DNA of 64,000 nt. It comes from Porphyra umbilicalis. Lineage: Eukaryota; Rhodophyta; Bangiophyceae; Bangiales; Bangiaceae. The translations under genes were made by a program, and so were the position numbers. The notes beneath the pieces were generated by a model that was not told the origin of the DNA, did no database searches, and worked only from the letters and a program-made list of their open reading frames with translations. The stretch is taken from the NCBI GenBank assembly GCA_002049455.2, contig KV919000.1, positions 59,384 through 123,383 of the forward strand. The letters run 5' to 3'. Each line of letters begins with the position of its first letter. The first letter of the stretch is position 1. Positions 12,023 through 23,915 of the stretch are shown here, piece by piece.

Positions 12023-12927
12023 CTGTGATGGGTGCCGGCCCCACCCGCGGGCACACCGCGGCGGTGCGCACAGCCGGGCTCGCTGCTCCCGCTTGGCACG
12101 CGCCGCATCGTGCGGCGCTGCAGAATGGTCCTCAGAGGACGATTCACAGTTTCCCTGGATTTATGTGGGCGTTTGTGTGAAACCCCGTTTCCAGGCACTC
12201 CACGGGGGTTGCTTATGTGAAGTCAAAATCCGTATACAAATCCGTTCCAAAGAGCAAAGTATCAACCTTAACTCGCCTGCCGCATAAATACGAAGGGGGA
12301 CTGCGCCTGGTCGGCTCGCCCTGCAGGACTGGGAGGGCGCCGGGCGTCCTCCGCCTTGAGCTGTTGGATGAGGACGCTGCTTGAGTGGCGGGGGGGCGGA
12401 AGCTCGGCACACTGAGGCACGTGCGCGCCGAGTATGACATCCAGGTGGCCCCCGAGAGCGACGTGGCGATGGCCATTGGCGTCGGGAGGGATCAGCCAGT
12501 GGGTGCTCGACCCTGCGTGGACGAGCGCGTCAGAGATGATCGGGCGGGATGCGCACCTGCGGTTGCGGGTCTTGTGCGCGGCGCAGGGCCCACGGCCTCA
12601 CGAGTCGGTGGCGCGAGCGCTTCAAGCCGAAAACCAACCTGCAACGTCATGGACTGAGCGCATCTACCGTGTTCGAGCAGGTTCTTGAAATGTTCTCTGC
12701 CTTGACGGGCTTCGATTGAGATCCCGTCACGCGTGGTGGAGTGGGCGGCAGTTTTGTCTCTGGGCGTCTTGAGATCCCCTCCTGAGGCGGTAGGGGCGGC
12801 ATGCGCGGCTCTTCACCGCCATGATGCGACCTATGCCAACTTAAGTGAGGGATGGACGGAGAGCCTGGAAGACCAGGTCTGGCGTTCCAGACTCTCGCAC
12901 ATCTTTGTGGATGATGCGGCTGGAATA
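12023..12927. other. No supported gene
   Basis: Mixed-composition sequence between two mobile elements. Short open frames exist on both strands, but none carries a recognisable domain or consistent codon bias. Confidence 0.3.
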
Positions 12928-13718
12928 CAGCCGATCTCCCAAAAATCCCGCACTCCAACTGTTCCCTGGCCTTTAGGACAGGGTGCTCTTAAAGTGTAAT
13001 GATGCACACATATACTTAGATCAAGGAACTTGCTCTTCGTTTCAGAGGTGGCAGTCTGCATTCGTGTCCGCAGGGAGCTGAGGGCGTGTCAGGGTCGCGA
13101 TGACGCTAAAAGCGAATAGAGTTTCGTGGCTGAGAAGGACTGTCCTGCCACAGGGGTCACAAGGCCCAGACGGCGCCTGCCCCCCAGCCCCACCCCACCG
13201 CCCCGAGTTGCGCGCGGCGACCGCGCGCAGCGACTTCTGGGATTCAACGCGCCCACGATGACCCGCGGGTGATCGTGCCTGCTCGCCGGCTTTTGTTGCA
13301 GCGGCTCGTCGGAGAGATCTGAAGCCATCTAGCGGCGCGGTTAGAGGCGCCCCATCGCGCGGCGGTCGGTCCCACCCGCCCGCCCGTGCGCTGTGTCGGC
13401 CGCCCCACCCGCCCTGCGCAGGTGCGCTGCGCGGCGGAGTGACGGTCCCTCCCGTGGGCGTCGCGCGACGCCGGCGGGCCGTCGCCGCTGTGGTGGCGGC
13501 GGCGGCACCCCTTTTCCCGCCCCACGCCCCCCCCGCCACGGAAACGGGGCTGTACGCGCCCCCGTGCGCGCTCGCGGCTATGGAGCCGGCCTGCGTGCCC
13601 GGTGTCAGTGCGTCGCCGAGCGCGCCACCGCCCTGAAGGCCAGGGTATTGCACGCACGTGCCTGGAATTGGAAGTCTTTTGCAACTGTTGGAGTGCGGGG
13701 TTTTTTGGAGAACGGCTG
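12928..13718. mobile_element. TA-flanked MITE-like element with CAGCCG terminal inverted repeats
   Basis: The left end, cagccgatctcccaaaaatc with following cccgcactccaactgtt, is mirrored at the right by aacagttg... read on the other strand as cagccgttctccaaaaaacc with cccgcactccaacagtt. The inverted repeats are about 40 bp. TA dinucleotides flank both ends (12926-12927, 13719-13720), as expected for Tc1/mariner-type insertion. The 790-bp interior is GC rich and holds no transposase frame, so the copy is non-autonomous. A short hairpin copy of the same family lies at 58613-58744. Confidence 0.75.
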
Positions 13719-14309
13719 TAGGTCCGAATGACCGACTTCGCTAACATAGCGTCCAGAAACCGTGAATAGTCCTCAGGCAGGCAAGCAGTCCCGTGGCCGT
13801 TCGTGCTTGAAAAAAATTGACTTTCGCGAAAAGGGGTCTCGCTGTTCCTTACATCAATATAGCGCGCCGCCAATGGCAGGAGCGGTCCCTGCCTTCGATG
13901 CGGCGTTGTGGCCCGCAGTGGTCGGCAGTGCGCCACGTGCACACCGACCGACACGAGGCGGCGGCCGTTCGGACAGCCGACCGCAACGGCCCTGTGGCGC
14001 CGAGCGCAGCGGGCGGTGGGGGTGCGCGCTTTGCACGGCCGACCACGCGGCTGCCTGCAGGCGGGCGGGGGCCGCATCGCCCGCCCGCCCGGCCACACCC
14101 GCTGGTGACGGTTGCCGAGCAGCGCCCCAGCTGCGCTCTCGGCCGCGGCTACGGCCCGCCTGCCTTCCCTCTCCCTCCTCTGATTGTTCCACTCTGTTCA
14201 TCTCTCTCCCTGCGCTGCTGCGTGGCCTTGGCAGCAGCCTGCTTTTTTTTCTCGGTTTTTCACTCATCTCTGTGGTTCCCACGTTGCCCCCTCCCTGCAT
14301 CCCCCCGCC

Positions 14310-15631
14310 ATGGAACCAGCCAACGGCGGCAACGCCGCCGCGAGAGGCGCTTGTACTGGGACTGGTGCCCGCGCAAGCGCCTCCCCCCCCCCGCCAGCGG
14401 CCGTGACCTCATCCGCCTCAACGTGGGCGGCGCGCCCTTCACCACCACCCGCTCCACGCTCACCGCCCGCGCGCCGACCTTCCTCTCTGCCCTCGTCACG
14501 CCCGGCGGCCTGCCGTCGGCGACCGACGGTGCGGGCGCCCTTTTTATCGACCGCGACGGGTCCCACTTTCGGCACATCCTCACTTACCTCCGGTCGGGGG
14601 CGGTGCCCGGCACCGCCACCGCCGGCGCCGCCACGGCCACGACGGCCACCACCGCCGGGCGTGGTGGCGGTGGCGGCGGCGGCAACGCTGCCGGCGGCCG
14701 TGGCGTCGTCTGCTGCGGCGTGGGGCTCGGGTGGCTCGCGGAGCTGCGGGGGGAGGCGGACTTTTACGGCCTGCGAGCGCTCGTGGGGGAGCTCGACGCG
14801 GTGCTTGCCGCCGCCGACGTGGCGGCAGACGTGGAGGCGGCCGCCGCCGCCGCTGCGGCCACGTTCGCGGTGGCAGCGGCGGCGGCGGCGGCCGCCGCCG
14901 CCGCCGCCGCTGGCGACGCGGCGGGTGGCTGGGGTCCTCGCCTCGACGGCAAGCGCCCGCGGTGCGGCGGCGGCGACGGTGGTGGCGATAGCGGCAGCGA
15001 CGGGGGTAGCGGTGGCGGTGGTGGCGGTGGCGGCTGGCCGGTGGGCCCCGCCGGTGCCTGGGCACGCCCCGGCGGCCCGGCGGCCGCCATGGACGAGAGC
15101 GGGGAGTGGGGCGGACACCCCGCGTCGCCCCGTTCGCTGTCGCCCCTCTCCTCTTTGTCGGCGGGGAGCTCCTACGCGTCCGTCGGCGGCTACGCGTCGG
15201 TCGGCGGCTACGCGTCGGCGGCGGGCTACGCGCCCGCCGCGAGCGCCGCGGCGGGCGGGGAGCCGCGCCGCCGGGGCGTCGTCCGCCGCTTGGCCCTCTC
15301 CGAGGCCCCGACCGACGGCGGCGGCTGCGGTGCCCCGCACTGTACGGGGTGGGGGTGCGGCCGGGGGGCACCCCGCCCCGGTCAGCGGCGTCGCCGCCGC
15401 CCGCGGGGGCGGCGGCGCACCACATTTTTTCGTTGCATGAGGACTTTTGAGGCGACTGCCGCCGCCGGCGCGCCGTTTTTGGTGCTTGACCCCCCCCCTC
15501 CCTCTTGTCGACTCTTCCCTTGTCTTCTGGGGGGAGGGGCTTTGGTTTTTGCCTCGGTTCCTCCCTTCCCTTTCTCCCTTGTCGGCTGGGTCTGGCCGAC
15601 GGGCGGAGCTCCCTTTCTCTTTGGTCGCTAG
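14310..15631 (+). CDS. BTB/POZ (T1, KCTD-type) domain protein
   Basis: T1-type BTB domains oligomerise and often recruit cullin-3 ligases or channel subunits. The start ATG at 14310 sits in ccccgccATGG after a long pyrimidine-rich leader. The first 27 or so codons (MEPANGGNAAARG) are in another frame from the domain; the switch occurs at the C run 14381-14393. Then comes DLIRLNVGGAPFTTTRSTL, the diagnostic L-N-V-G-G start of KCTD T1 domains, followed by LFIDRDGSHFRHILTYLRSG and, after a Gly-rich insert, LAELRGEADFYGLRALVGEL. This matches the full T1 fold with one disordered insertion. The rest (from about 14830) is low complexity: Ala/Gly runs, a KRPRC basic patch and GYASVGG repeats. The frame stays open to 15631, but the last 50 or so residues look like read-through of UTR, so the true stop may be near 15450. 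Confidence 0.75.
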
Positions 15632-17850
15632 TGCCGTTCCCCTTCGCGTAGTAATTTTTCCTCCTGCTCTGGTTTTTTCCTCGTGCACAGAACCGTTTGG
15701 CCGTTTTCCCCCGGCTCGTGTCCTTCTTGTCCATCCTCGTCTTGACCACGAACAATCCCGAGGGGGTCGCCCCCGCCTCCGCCTGTGCGCCAGGGCTCCG
15801 TGGAGCCTGCCGTCGCCCCCACCCCCACGCTCGCTTGGTGAAAGTCGGGCGGCGGGCGCGCCGACCAAAGGGAGCAACCTTGCGGGTCGGCGGGACCCCA
15901 AACCGCCCGGCGGTCCGCTCCACGCCGCCGTCAACGGCGGTGAGGCGGCGTTTGTCAGTGGTGCGCCCACCTGCCGCTGTCGACACACGGGTGGTCGACA
16001 CCGCGGCAGCGGGACAATCACACGCAACCAATGGATGGATCGCGGGGGTGGCAGGGTCAGGATGCGGAGCCCATCCGTCTTGGAACCCTCCACGCGGGCA
16101 TGGACAGGCGGCACGAAAGACTGAGAGCTGACGCGGCTCCCTCATCTCCACGCCGGCCCTCAAGAGGTGGCCGCTTCGCCGCCGCCTTGGTGTGCGGGCC
16201 CCCCGCCCCCACCCGCGCGGGTGTCCGTCGACGCTGTCCAGGGTTCAACACCCGACGCCGCCGGCGCTCCCCGCTGGCAGCACCGGCGGGCAGAGCCGAG
16301 TGGGCGCGCCCTCGAAAGGCAACTTCGGGCCGTCCGCTCGTCGTTGCTTGGGGCGACGGTGCCCCCCAGTCGGTGAGGCAGCACGCTGCCGCCGTGCGGG
16401 CGAACAAGGGCGGCTCGCGGACACTGCTTGGCCGCGACAACCTCCAGTCGGCGGGCCCACGGGGCCCCACCGCGCCAAACTCAAATATCGCAGCCGTTCG
16501 GCGCAGCCGGCGGCCGGGGCGTCCGCTTGCACTGCTGCCGTACAAACCGAAAGGCAGACCACGCCGCACACGGAAGGGACCGACCTGTTGACGGCGGCCG
16601 CGCCCGACGTCCACCCGGGCGACGGACCGACGGCGACCGTCGTAAAACGTGGGTTTGGTGGGCGGGTGGCTGCACACCGAGGCGACAGTAGGCGCTGCCA
16701 TGCACCTAGACGCCGCACCGGTGGCGGCCGTCAAGGCGCCGGTAGCCGCCGCCACCGATGCCCACTGGCGCGCGAGCGCCGCGAGGGCGCCCACGCCGAC
16801 CGCCGTCTGCACGGGAAATGGTTACCGCCGACGCCCGCACGTGGGGGCGACGGCGTCACTGGTACCGCCGACAATGCGGATGCCAGAGCGCCGACGCCGG
16901 CGGTGCGCCGTCGCCGCGCACCCCGCGCACGTCGGCTGCGTGCGGGGGCGTGGGGTGGCGCCGCCACGGGCCACCGAGCGCCGTGGGGCGTGCCGCCGCC
17001 GCCATCTAAAGGTCGCGGTCGGGGCGGACGGCGCGCCGCCGACCACGGCGGCCAGCGGTGGAGCCGCGGGTCCGGGGTGCGGCGGGCGCGGCGCCCCCAT
17101 GGCGGCGGCGTTTGCACCCCCTGTACCCAGCGGCGGGCCCATTGTGCGCGGTTGCACACCACGCCGCGGCCGCAGCGCCGACGCTCACCGTCCACGCCCG
17201 GCACCACGGGGAGGGTGCCTATCGGGAGCGCGACGCGCGGCACAGGAAGCGCGCGCGGACGGCACCCGGCCGGCGGCAGCGACACGACCCCCAACGGCCG
17301 CCAGTGCATGCCGTGGTGGATGTCGCCGCCGCGCCCATGCCCGCGAGCCGCCCCGTGGCGGCGCCGCCGTCGGCCACCGCCGTGGGGCCGCCGCGGCTGG
17401 AGCATGGCGCCCCCCCCACGCGGTCGGCGACGGTGGGACCGTGGCCCGCTGGGGGAGCGCCCCGCGGGGGGGCACCACAGTGACGGGGGGCCACCGGCGC
17501 CATGGCACCCAAGGCGAGCCGCCGGCCACAGGGTGGCCACCCGCTAGCGCCGGTGCGCGCGCACGGTGCGGCCACCCGCGGTGGGTGGGAGCGGGTGTGC
17601 TGTCGGGGGGGGGCGAGGCGCTGGCGCCCTCCGTGCACGGGGCTGCCCGAGCCGCGCGGCGCGCCGACGCGCAGACCGGCGTGGCGCCCCCCGTCTGCGA
17701 CGAGCGCGGACCAAAAAAAAGTGTTGGCTCTCCGTCGAGTCCGCGCCGAGCACGCGGAATAGTAAACGCAACCAGTCAGCACCGCCCGCCTGCGGCGGCA
17801 CCTCCGACCCAGCCCCCCTCCGTGTGCCCCCCGTTCCCCCCCCTCCCCCT
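15632..17850. other. No supported gene
   Basis: About 2.2 kb between a plus-strand gene and the 3' end of a minus-strand gene. Long Arg/Ala/Pro shadow frames exist on both strands but no family is recognisable. The first 150 bp, T and C rich, are probably the 3' UTR of the BTB gene. Confidence 0.3.
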
Positions 17851-19353
17851 TTACAACACGAGCGGCCCCGACGGCAGCGCGGCGACCCCCCCCGCACCGC
17901 GTCGAGCGCAGCGACAAACCACCCCCCCCCCCCCCCCCCCCCCCCCCCCACCGCGTACGCCCACCGCAGCGGCGCGAGCAGCCCCGCCGCCACCGCCGGG
18001 TGCACGGCCGTCGTATACGTCGACGTGCGGATGCCGTCGACGACCACCTCCCCCGACAGCGTGTGCGGGTGGTACAACCCGCCCGCCACCACCGTGTCGA
18101 CGGCCACAACGGGCGCGGCCGCCCCGTCGGCGGCCGTGAGCGCGTCGCCCACCCGCACCGTGCGCGCGGCGGCGAGGCGCCCATTCACCCACAGGTAGTG
18201 CCCCGGGGAGAGCAGCAGCGGCGGGCGGCGGGTGCCGCCGCACGTCGGGACCGCCGCCGCCGCGACCGACGCGTTGGCCGCCCCGCCCACACTGCGTGCG
18301 GCCAACGACGCCGTCCGCAGGCGCACAAAGCGGGACGTTGCCGCCGCGTCTGCGTGGCTAAACGCGTAAACGGCCGACGGGGCGCCGGCGGCGCCCGCGG
18401 CAGCGACCGCGTCGCCGACGCGCAGGGCGTCCATGGCAACGGTCGCGCCCGACGCGAGTCGCACCGTGGCGGTGGCGGGGAAGCAGGCGCTCGGCTCGTC
18501 GTCGACGGCCCCATCATCATCATCCGAGGTGGTGCGAATGCCCCCGCCGCCGCCGTCCGCGTCGGCGGTCGGCACCTGAGGGGGCGTCGCGTCGACACCG
18601 TCCGTCGGCCCAGTCGGCCGCGCCGTGGAGGTGGGGGGAGCCCCTGCTGTCGGCACTGGCGGCGGCGGCGGTGGCGGCGCGTCGGGCGTGGCCGCGGGTG
18701 GCGGCGCAGGCGTTGTCGCGGGCGGCGCCATGGGCGGTTCGGCGGCCGCTGGGGCGGCCGTTGCCGAGGCCACCGGCACCCCCACGACCGGCAATGCGGC
18801 CACCGTTGGCGTCGGCTCGTCCTCCCCCCCGCCCGACGGCGCCGTCTCGACGGCCACCACCGGCGGCGGGGGTGTCAAGGCGGTGACCTCGGCCGCCCCC
18901 CCAAAGCCCGGCACGTCCACCTCCGTGGCGGGGTCCCCCCGCCCCACCGACGCCTCCCACACACACACCCGCCACGACGCGGGCGGCACCCCAACGGGGT
19001 CGCGGCGCAGCAGGTACCGGCGGCCGCCGGGGAGGGTCAGGGACGGCTCCCCCCCCCCCCCACGCCGAGGGGCAGGCGCACGGGAGCGGCGGCGCGCAGC
19101 ACAAACGTGCGGGCCGTCTTGACCGACGCGTACGGCCCGCACTCGAGCGGCGCGAGCGCCCGTGGGGTCCCCGTGTACGACCAGCCGGTGTAGTAGTCGG
19201 CGGCGGCGGCGCGCAGGGCGTCATCCCACGCGTCGGGCGTGGAGACAAAGCGGGCGGGGAAGAGGGCGAGGTACGCCAACGCCCCGTCGGACCGGGGGCA
19301 CCCATACGTGCGCGCCGTGCCGTTGCCGCTGCCGCCGCTGCCGCCGCTGCCGC

Positions 19354-19419
<66 letters not shown>

Positions 19420-19780
19420 CGGCGGCTGCGGGGGTGACGGGACCGCCCGCCATTGACACCCACGCGTGAAAGACGCCGACGAGGCCCTCCACGTCGGGCG
19501 CCGACACAAAGTGCGCGTGCGTGACGGACGCGGCGCACACCGCGTCGGGCGAGCACAATGCCGACCGCACAAAGGTGCCGGTCACGTCGGCGGGGGCCAC
19601 GCCAGGGGCGGTGGGGGGGGGGCCACCCCCGGCAGAGGGGGGCGGCGGAGGGGACGCCGTCCCCGCGGCTGTGGCACCCGCCACGGCCGTGGCGAGCAGC
19701 GCCGCAGCGGCAACGGCGGCGACGGCGGCGGCGGCGGCGACGGCGGCAGCCGCGGCGGCCACGGACCTCACCGTGTGCAT
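17851..19780 (-). CDS. Secreted protein with C-terminal hedgehog-type Hint (Hog) domain
   Basis: Hint domains perform autoproteolytic N-S acyl shifts and can self-cleave. The start ATG at 19780 gives MHTVRSV followed by a long Ala/Val hydrophobic stretch, a signal peptide (an upstream in-frame Met also exists). The N-terminal extracellular part has paired cysteines (ALCSPDAVCAAS, TYGCPRSDGALAYLALFPAR) interrupted by a poly-Gly linker coded by a CCG repeat (about 19326-19425). At the C run near 19050 the frame changes and continues SLTLPGGRRYLLRRDPVGVP. After a Pro/Ala/Thr linker the Hint domain begins with CFPATATVRLASGATVAMD, LRVGDAV, then LLLSPGHYLWVNGRL, VRVGDAL, and GLYHPHTLSGEVVVDGIRTS, ending at LLAPLRWAYAV. 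The nucleophilic Cys and the block-B His are present. A 28-base C run (17922-17949) obscures the last residues and the stop. Confidence 0.8.
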
Positions 19781-21358
19781 GCGGGGGGACCGCCGCCGCC
19801 GCCGCCGCGGGCGCCCGCACACGTGCGGCGGCGGGCGGCCGGTGGACACTGGCCGCGGTAGTGACGGCGGCGGGGCGGCGGCGGCCATGCCGCCGCGTCG
19901 GCCGTCGCGGTCGTCTGCCCGACCGGCGGGGGGCGTGCGGGGGCGGCGGGGAAGGTGCGGGGCGCCGGGGCGTGCGTCGGCCCCGCAGCGCGCCGGCGAC
20001 GGGTGCACGCCGGCCGGTGCAGCGCCGCGTCGGGACGGGGACGGGGACGGCGGTGGCGGCGGCGGCGGCGGCGGCGCGGCGACCGCAGAGGCGGCGGCGG
20101 GGACGGCAGCCGCACACCCCCCCCCCCCCCGCGCGCGGCGGGCGGCGCGCGGGGCGCCCCCGCACCGGCGCCCCCGGCTGCCGCGGCTGCCCGCGCGGCG
20201 CGCCGCACCGGTGTTGCCCAAAGGGGCCCACGCGCGCACGCGGGCGCCGCCGCGGCGGCCCGGCGCGGGCGGCGGGGCAGGCGGGCGGCGGGCGCGTGCC
20301 CGCGGGCGGCCGCCGCCCCCCTCCACGCCCGCCGCGCCGCGCCGCGGCCGCCATGGCAGTGTAATCGGTGTGCGGGGGGGGGGTGCGGCCGGGGTGCGCC
20401 TCGCGGCGGCGCCACGGCTCGGCTGCACCGCGGGGCTGACGGCGGTGGGGGGGGAGGAGCGGCGGGGGCCTTGCAGCCGCAGCGCGGGGGCGGGCGGGCG
20501 GTTGGGGGCGCGCGGGCCCCCCCCCCCCCCGCGCAGACGTCGGGCCGGCGCGGCGCCCTTTTGGGCCCGAAACCACCGCGCAGGCGGGCGAGCGAGAGAC
20601 GCTGTCCGCCCGTCCTTGTCAGAGGCGGCAGCAGGCCACCGCGAACAAAAGTAGCGCCCTTTGGCCGCTGCTGTGTCGGATCAGGGTCCCCCGACCGCCG
20701 CGATCGTCTAGGAGTTGCTGTGCGTACCGACAGTAGTTGGCGGTGCGCACCTGCTGGAATTCGACGACGTCACCCGTGGCGCGGCGGCGGCCCGCGGGCC
20801 GCCGACCCGCCGCCTCTGCCGCTGCCACGACGGTGGCGGCGCCACGCGGGCGGGGACCACGTCCGCCGCGCCCCGCCCCCGTGCCCGCGTTTGCTCCGCC
20901 TCGCCCGGCGCCCGCCCGGCGCGCTCGACCTGGCGGTGGCGGTTTTTTTCCCTTCTCGTGTAGGGGACCCGTGGCGGCGCTGCTGGTCCGTCTTCTTGCG
21001 GTTCTCCGCGCGCCCACCGCCCCCGTCCGCCCCGCGACCACGGGCGGCCCGCGGTGGCGGGGGGGGGGGGCGGTCCCGCGCCTGCACTGGGTGCTCCCGC
21101 CGCGCGCGTTCCCCGTGACGCCCGTCTGGGTGAGGGGGGGGGGGGGGGGGGCGGGGGTTGCTCGCCACCGAACCAGGAAAGAGGGGTAGAGGGGACCGCA
21201 CCTGCTCTGCTCTTGCACTCCTGCGGTTTGCCGTCGCGGCGGCCGCTGCCGGTGGTGTTGGGCCCCCCCTGCGCGGCGGCCTCGACCGGCGCTGCGTCGG
21301 CGTGGGGCGGCACCCGTCCGCCGCTGTGGCGCCCGCCACGTTGGCGCGAGGGACGACC
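19781..21358. other. Divergent intergenic region; no supported gene
   Basis: About 1.6 kb between the starts of the Hint gene (minus) and the nonaspanin gene (plus), so it presumably holds both promoters. It is extremely GC rich with G and C runs. No TATA-like or other regulatory motif stands out, and no protein family is recognisable on either strand. Confidence 0.3.
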
Positions 21359-23766
21359 ATGGAGGGAGACGGACGGCGGAGGGCACCGCCCCGGTCGGAC
21401 CCAATCGCCCCACCGGCGGCGGCGCCGCCGCGCAGGAGACGGCGGCAGCCGGCGTGTAGCCGCTGCGGAGGCGACGCGGCGGATCCATCGCCCGCGGCGA
21501 CGGCGGGCGGGGGTGTGGGGGGGACCGCACGGCCGGCGGCGGGGGCTCGGGGGGCGGCCGCGGGTGCCGCCCCCCCCGGACGTTGGGGCATCGGCGCGGC
21601 CGCGCGGCGGCGGCGGCGGCGGCGGCGGCGGCCACCGCCACGGACGGGCAGCCGACGGGCGCCTGCCGGCGGTGGCAACGGCACCGCGCGTTGCCGCCGC
21701 CCGCGGTGCGGGTGGCGGTGACGCTCGCGGCGCTGCTGGTGGCGGTGGCGCTCCCCCCCCTGCGGCCGGCGCCCGCGGCCGCCCTCTTCCTCCCCGGCCT
21801 CGAGCCCGTCGACTACACGGACGGGGAGGCCATCCCCGTCTTTGCGCACAAGCTCGCATCCACCCGCGTGCAAATGCCGTTCGACTATGAGTCGCTCCCC
21901 TACTGCCCCGTCGACGCGGCCGACGCGGCGGCGGCCAAGCGCGGGCGGCGGCGGTTGAGCCTCGGCCAGCTGCTGATGGGGGAGCGCTCCCGCCTGACCC
22001 CCTACCCGATGCGCCTCCGCCGCAACGTTGCGTGCGACGCCCTGTGCTCGACGCTCGTGACCGCCGACGACGCGGCGGTGCTCGGGCGGCGGGTGCGCGA
22101 CGGCTACCGCGCGCGCCTGTCCATGGACGACCTGCCCCTCATTATGCGCGCGCGCACGTCGACGCGGGCGCCCTACCTCCGCGGCCACCCGCTGGGGGAG
22201 CCGGCACCCGGCGGGGGTGGCGCGTCGGCGGCCGCCGCCCGCGACGCGCCGCCGTTTCGCCTGTACAACCACCTGTCGTTTGTCGTCTACTACCACGACG
22301 CGTCGGCGCCGGCGGCGTCGTCGGCGGCGGCGGCGGTCGAGCCGGGGGGGTCTGCGCCGTCTGGGGCGCCCCCGCGCTACCGCGTCGTCGGCTTTGAGGT
22401 CGCCCCCGTGTCGGTGGACCACGTGTGGGCGCCCGCCGACGGCGGCGCGGCGCGCCTCACCACGTGCCCCGTCAATGCGTCGACGGCGGCGCCGCTGCTG
22501 CTGACGCCCGCCTCGGGCGCCGCCGTCAATGTGACCTACACGTACGACGTGACGTGGCGGCCGTCAGAGGTGGCGTGGGCGACCCGCTGGGACGCGCTGA
22601 CGCCCGTCAGCACCGGCCGGGAGACGGTGCAGTGGTTTGCGGTTGCCAACTCGGCGCTGCTCAGCTGCACCCTCACCGCCGTCGTTGCCGTCATCATCCT
22701 GCGCACGCTCAAGCGGGACGTGGCGCGGTACGCCGCCCTCGAGGCGCTCGTCGATGGGGACGATGGGGCCGACGAGTTTGGCGCGGCAGAGGACTACGGC
22801 GGGTGGAAGCTGCTGCGGGGGGACGTCTTTCGGGCGCCGGCGCACGCGGCGCGCCTCGCCGCCCTCGGCGGGTGTGGCTCCCAGCTGGCGGTGATGGCGG
22901 CGGCAACGGTGCTCGTCGGCATCCTCGGCTTCCTCTCCCCGTCCCGCCGCGGCGGCCTCCTCTCGATGCTCATCACGCTGTGGGTGTTGTCGTCGGCGGC
23001 GGCGGGGTACGTCAGCGCGCGGCTGCACAAGGCGCTCGGCGGGTCGGGGCGCTCGTGGCTGCCGACCGCCCTGGGGGTGGCCCTCGGCTTGCCGGCCTTT
23101 ACCTTTTCCGTCCTCCTCTTCCTCAACGGCGTGTTGTGGGCGTCGGGCTCGGTCGGCGCCACCCCCTTTGCGGCGCTCCTCGCGCTCGTGGCGCTCTGGT
23201 TTGGCGCCACGACGCCGCTGACGCTCGCGGGCGCGCGCCTCGGCCACCGCGTCAAGGCGTACGACTTCCCGGTGCGCACCAACCAGATCCCCCGCCCCGT
23301 GCCGCTGCAGCCCGCCTACCTCCGCGCCCCGTGGTGCCACCTCGCCGTCGGCGCCGTCCCGTTTGCGTGCGTAATGATTGAGCTGCGGTACACGCTCGAC
23401 AGTTTGTGGCGCGGGGACCTGTATGGCGGCTTTTTTTTCGTCACCCTCTGCTTCTTCCTCCTGACCGTCGTGTCGGCCGAGTGCGCGGTCGTCCTCGTGT
23501 ACGCCAAGCTCGTCCACGAGGACCACCGGGTGGTGTGGGACGCCTTCCTCGCGCCCGCCACGTCGGGGCTGTACGTGCTCGCCTACTCGGTCGCGTGGAT
23601 GGTGCGGTCGCCCGACTTGGGCGGCGCGAGCGTCGTGTCGGACTTGCTCTTTGTCGTCTACAACCTGCTCGTCGCCGTGTGCTTTGGGCTGCTGACGGGC
23701 GCGGTCGGGCTCGTGTCCGTGCTGTGGTTTATGCGGCGGATCTTTGGGGCGGTCCGGTCCGACTGA
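21359..23766 (+). CDS. TM9SF / EMP70 nonaspanin (nine-transmembrane endomembrane protein)
   Basis: Nonaspanins are Golgi and endosomal proteins involved in membrane-protein sorting. From about 21700 the frame reads a signal sequence (VAVTLAALLVAVALPPLRPA), then the family hallmark GLEPVDYTDGEAIPVFAHKL, FDYESLPYCP and a lumenal domain with FRLYNHLSFVVYYHDAS and VTYTYDVTW. TM1 follows (NSALLSCTLTAVVAVIILR), then GGWKLLRGDVFRAP, typical of TM9SF. Eight more hydrophobic segments follow, with the signature KAYDFPVRTNQIPRPVP. The protein ends FMRRIFGAVRSD, an Arg-based version of the usual C-terminal K-x-D/E COPI signal. No ATG precedes the signal sequence in this frame. The best start is ATG 21359 (accATGGAGG), joined through a frame change at the C run 21570-21577. 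Domain order and length fit the family. Confidence 0.9.
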
Positions 23767-23771
23767 ATAAA
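23766..23771 (+). promoter_or_regulatory. AATAAA overlapping the stop codon of the nonaspanin gene
   Basis: The stop TGA (23764-23766) shares its last base with a perfect AATAAA. If used as a poly(A) signal it would give a 3' UTR of only a few dozen bases, which fits the tight convergent spacing (150 bp) to the end of the next gene. Use of this hexamer in this organism is not known to me. Confidence 0.4.
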
Positions 23772-23915
23772 CCCACTGGCCGTTTCCACTCTGTTGTCCC
23801 CAACCGCTCTTTTCGTAGTGCCCGAGTGCCGCACAACGCCTCTTCTCCCCCAACGCCGCTTCCCATCGTGTCAGTTTTGATTGCTGCTCTTTCTTTCGCT
23901 CTGGGTGCGGCGCGT

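Noticed and set aside
20619-21641. Minus-strand frame ending VEFQQVRTANYCRYAQQLL
   Set aside because: The last 50 residues look protein-like, but codon use does not match the neighbouring genes and the rest is antisense low-complexity sequence.
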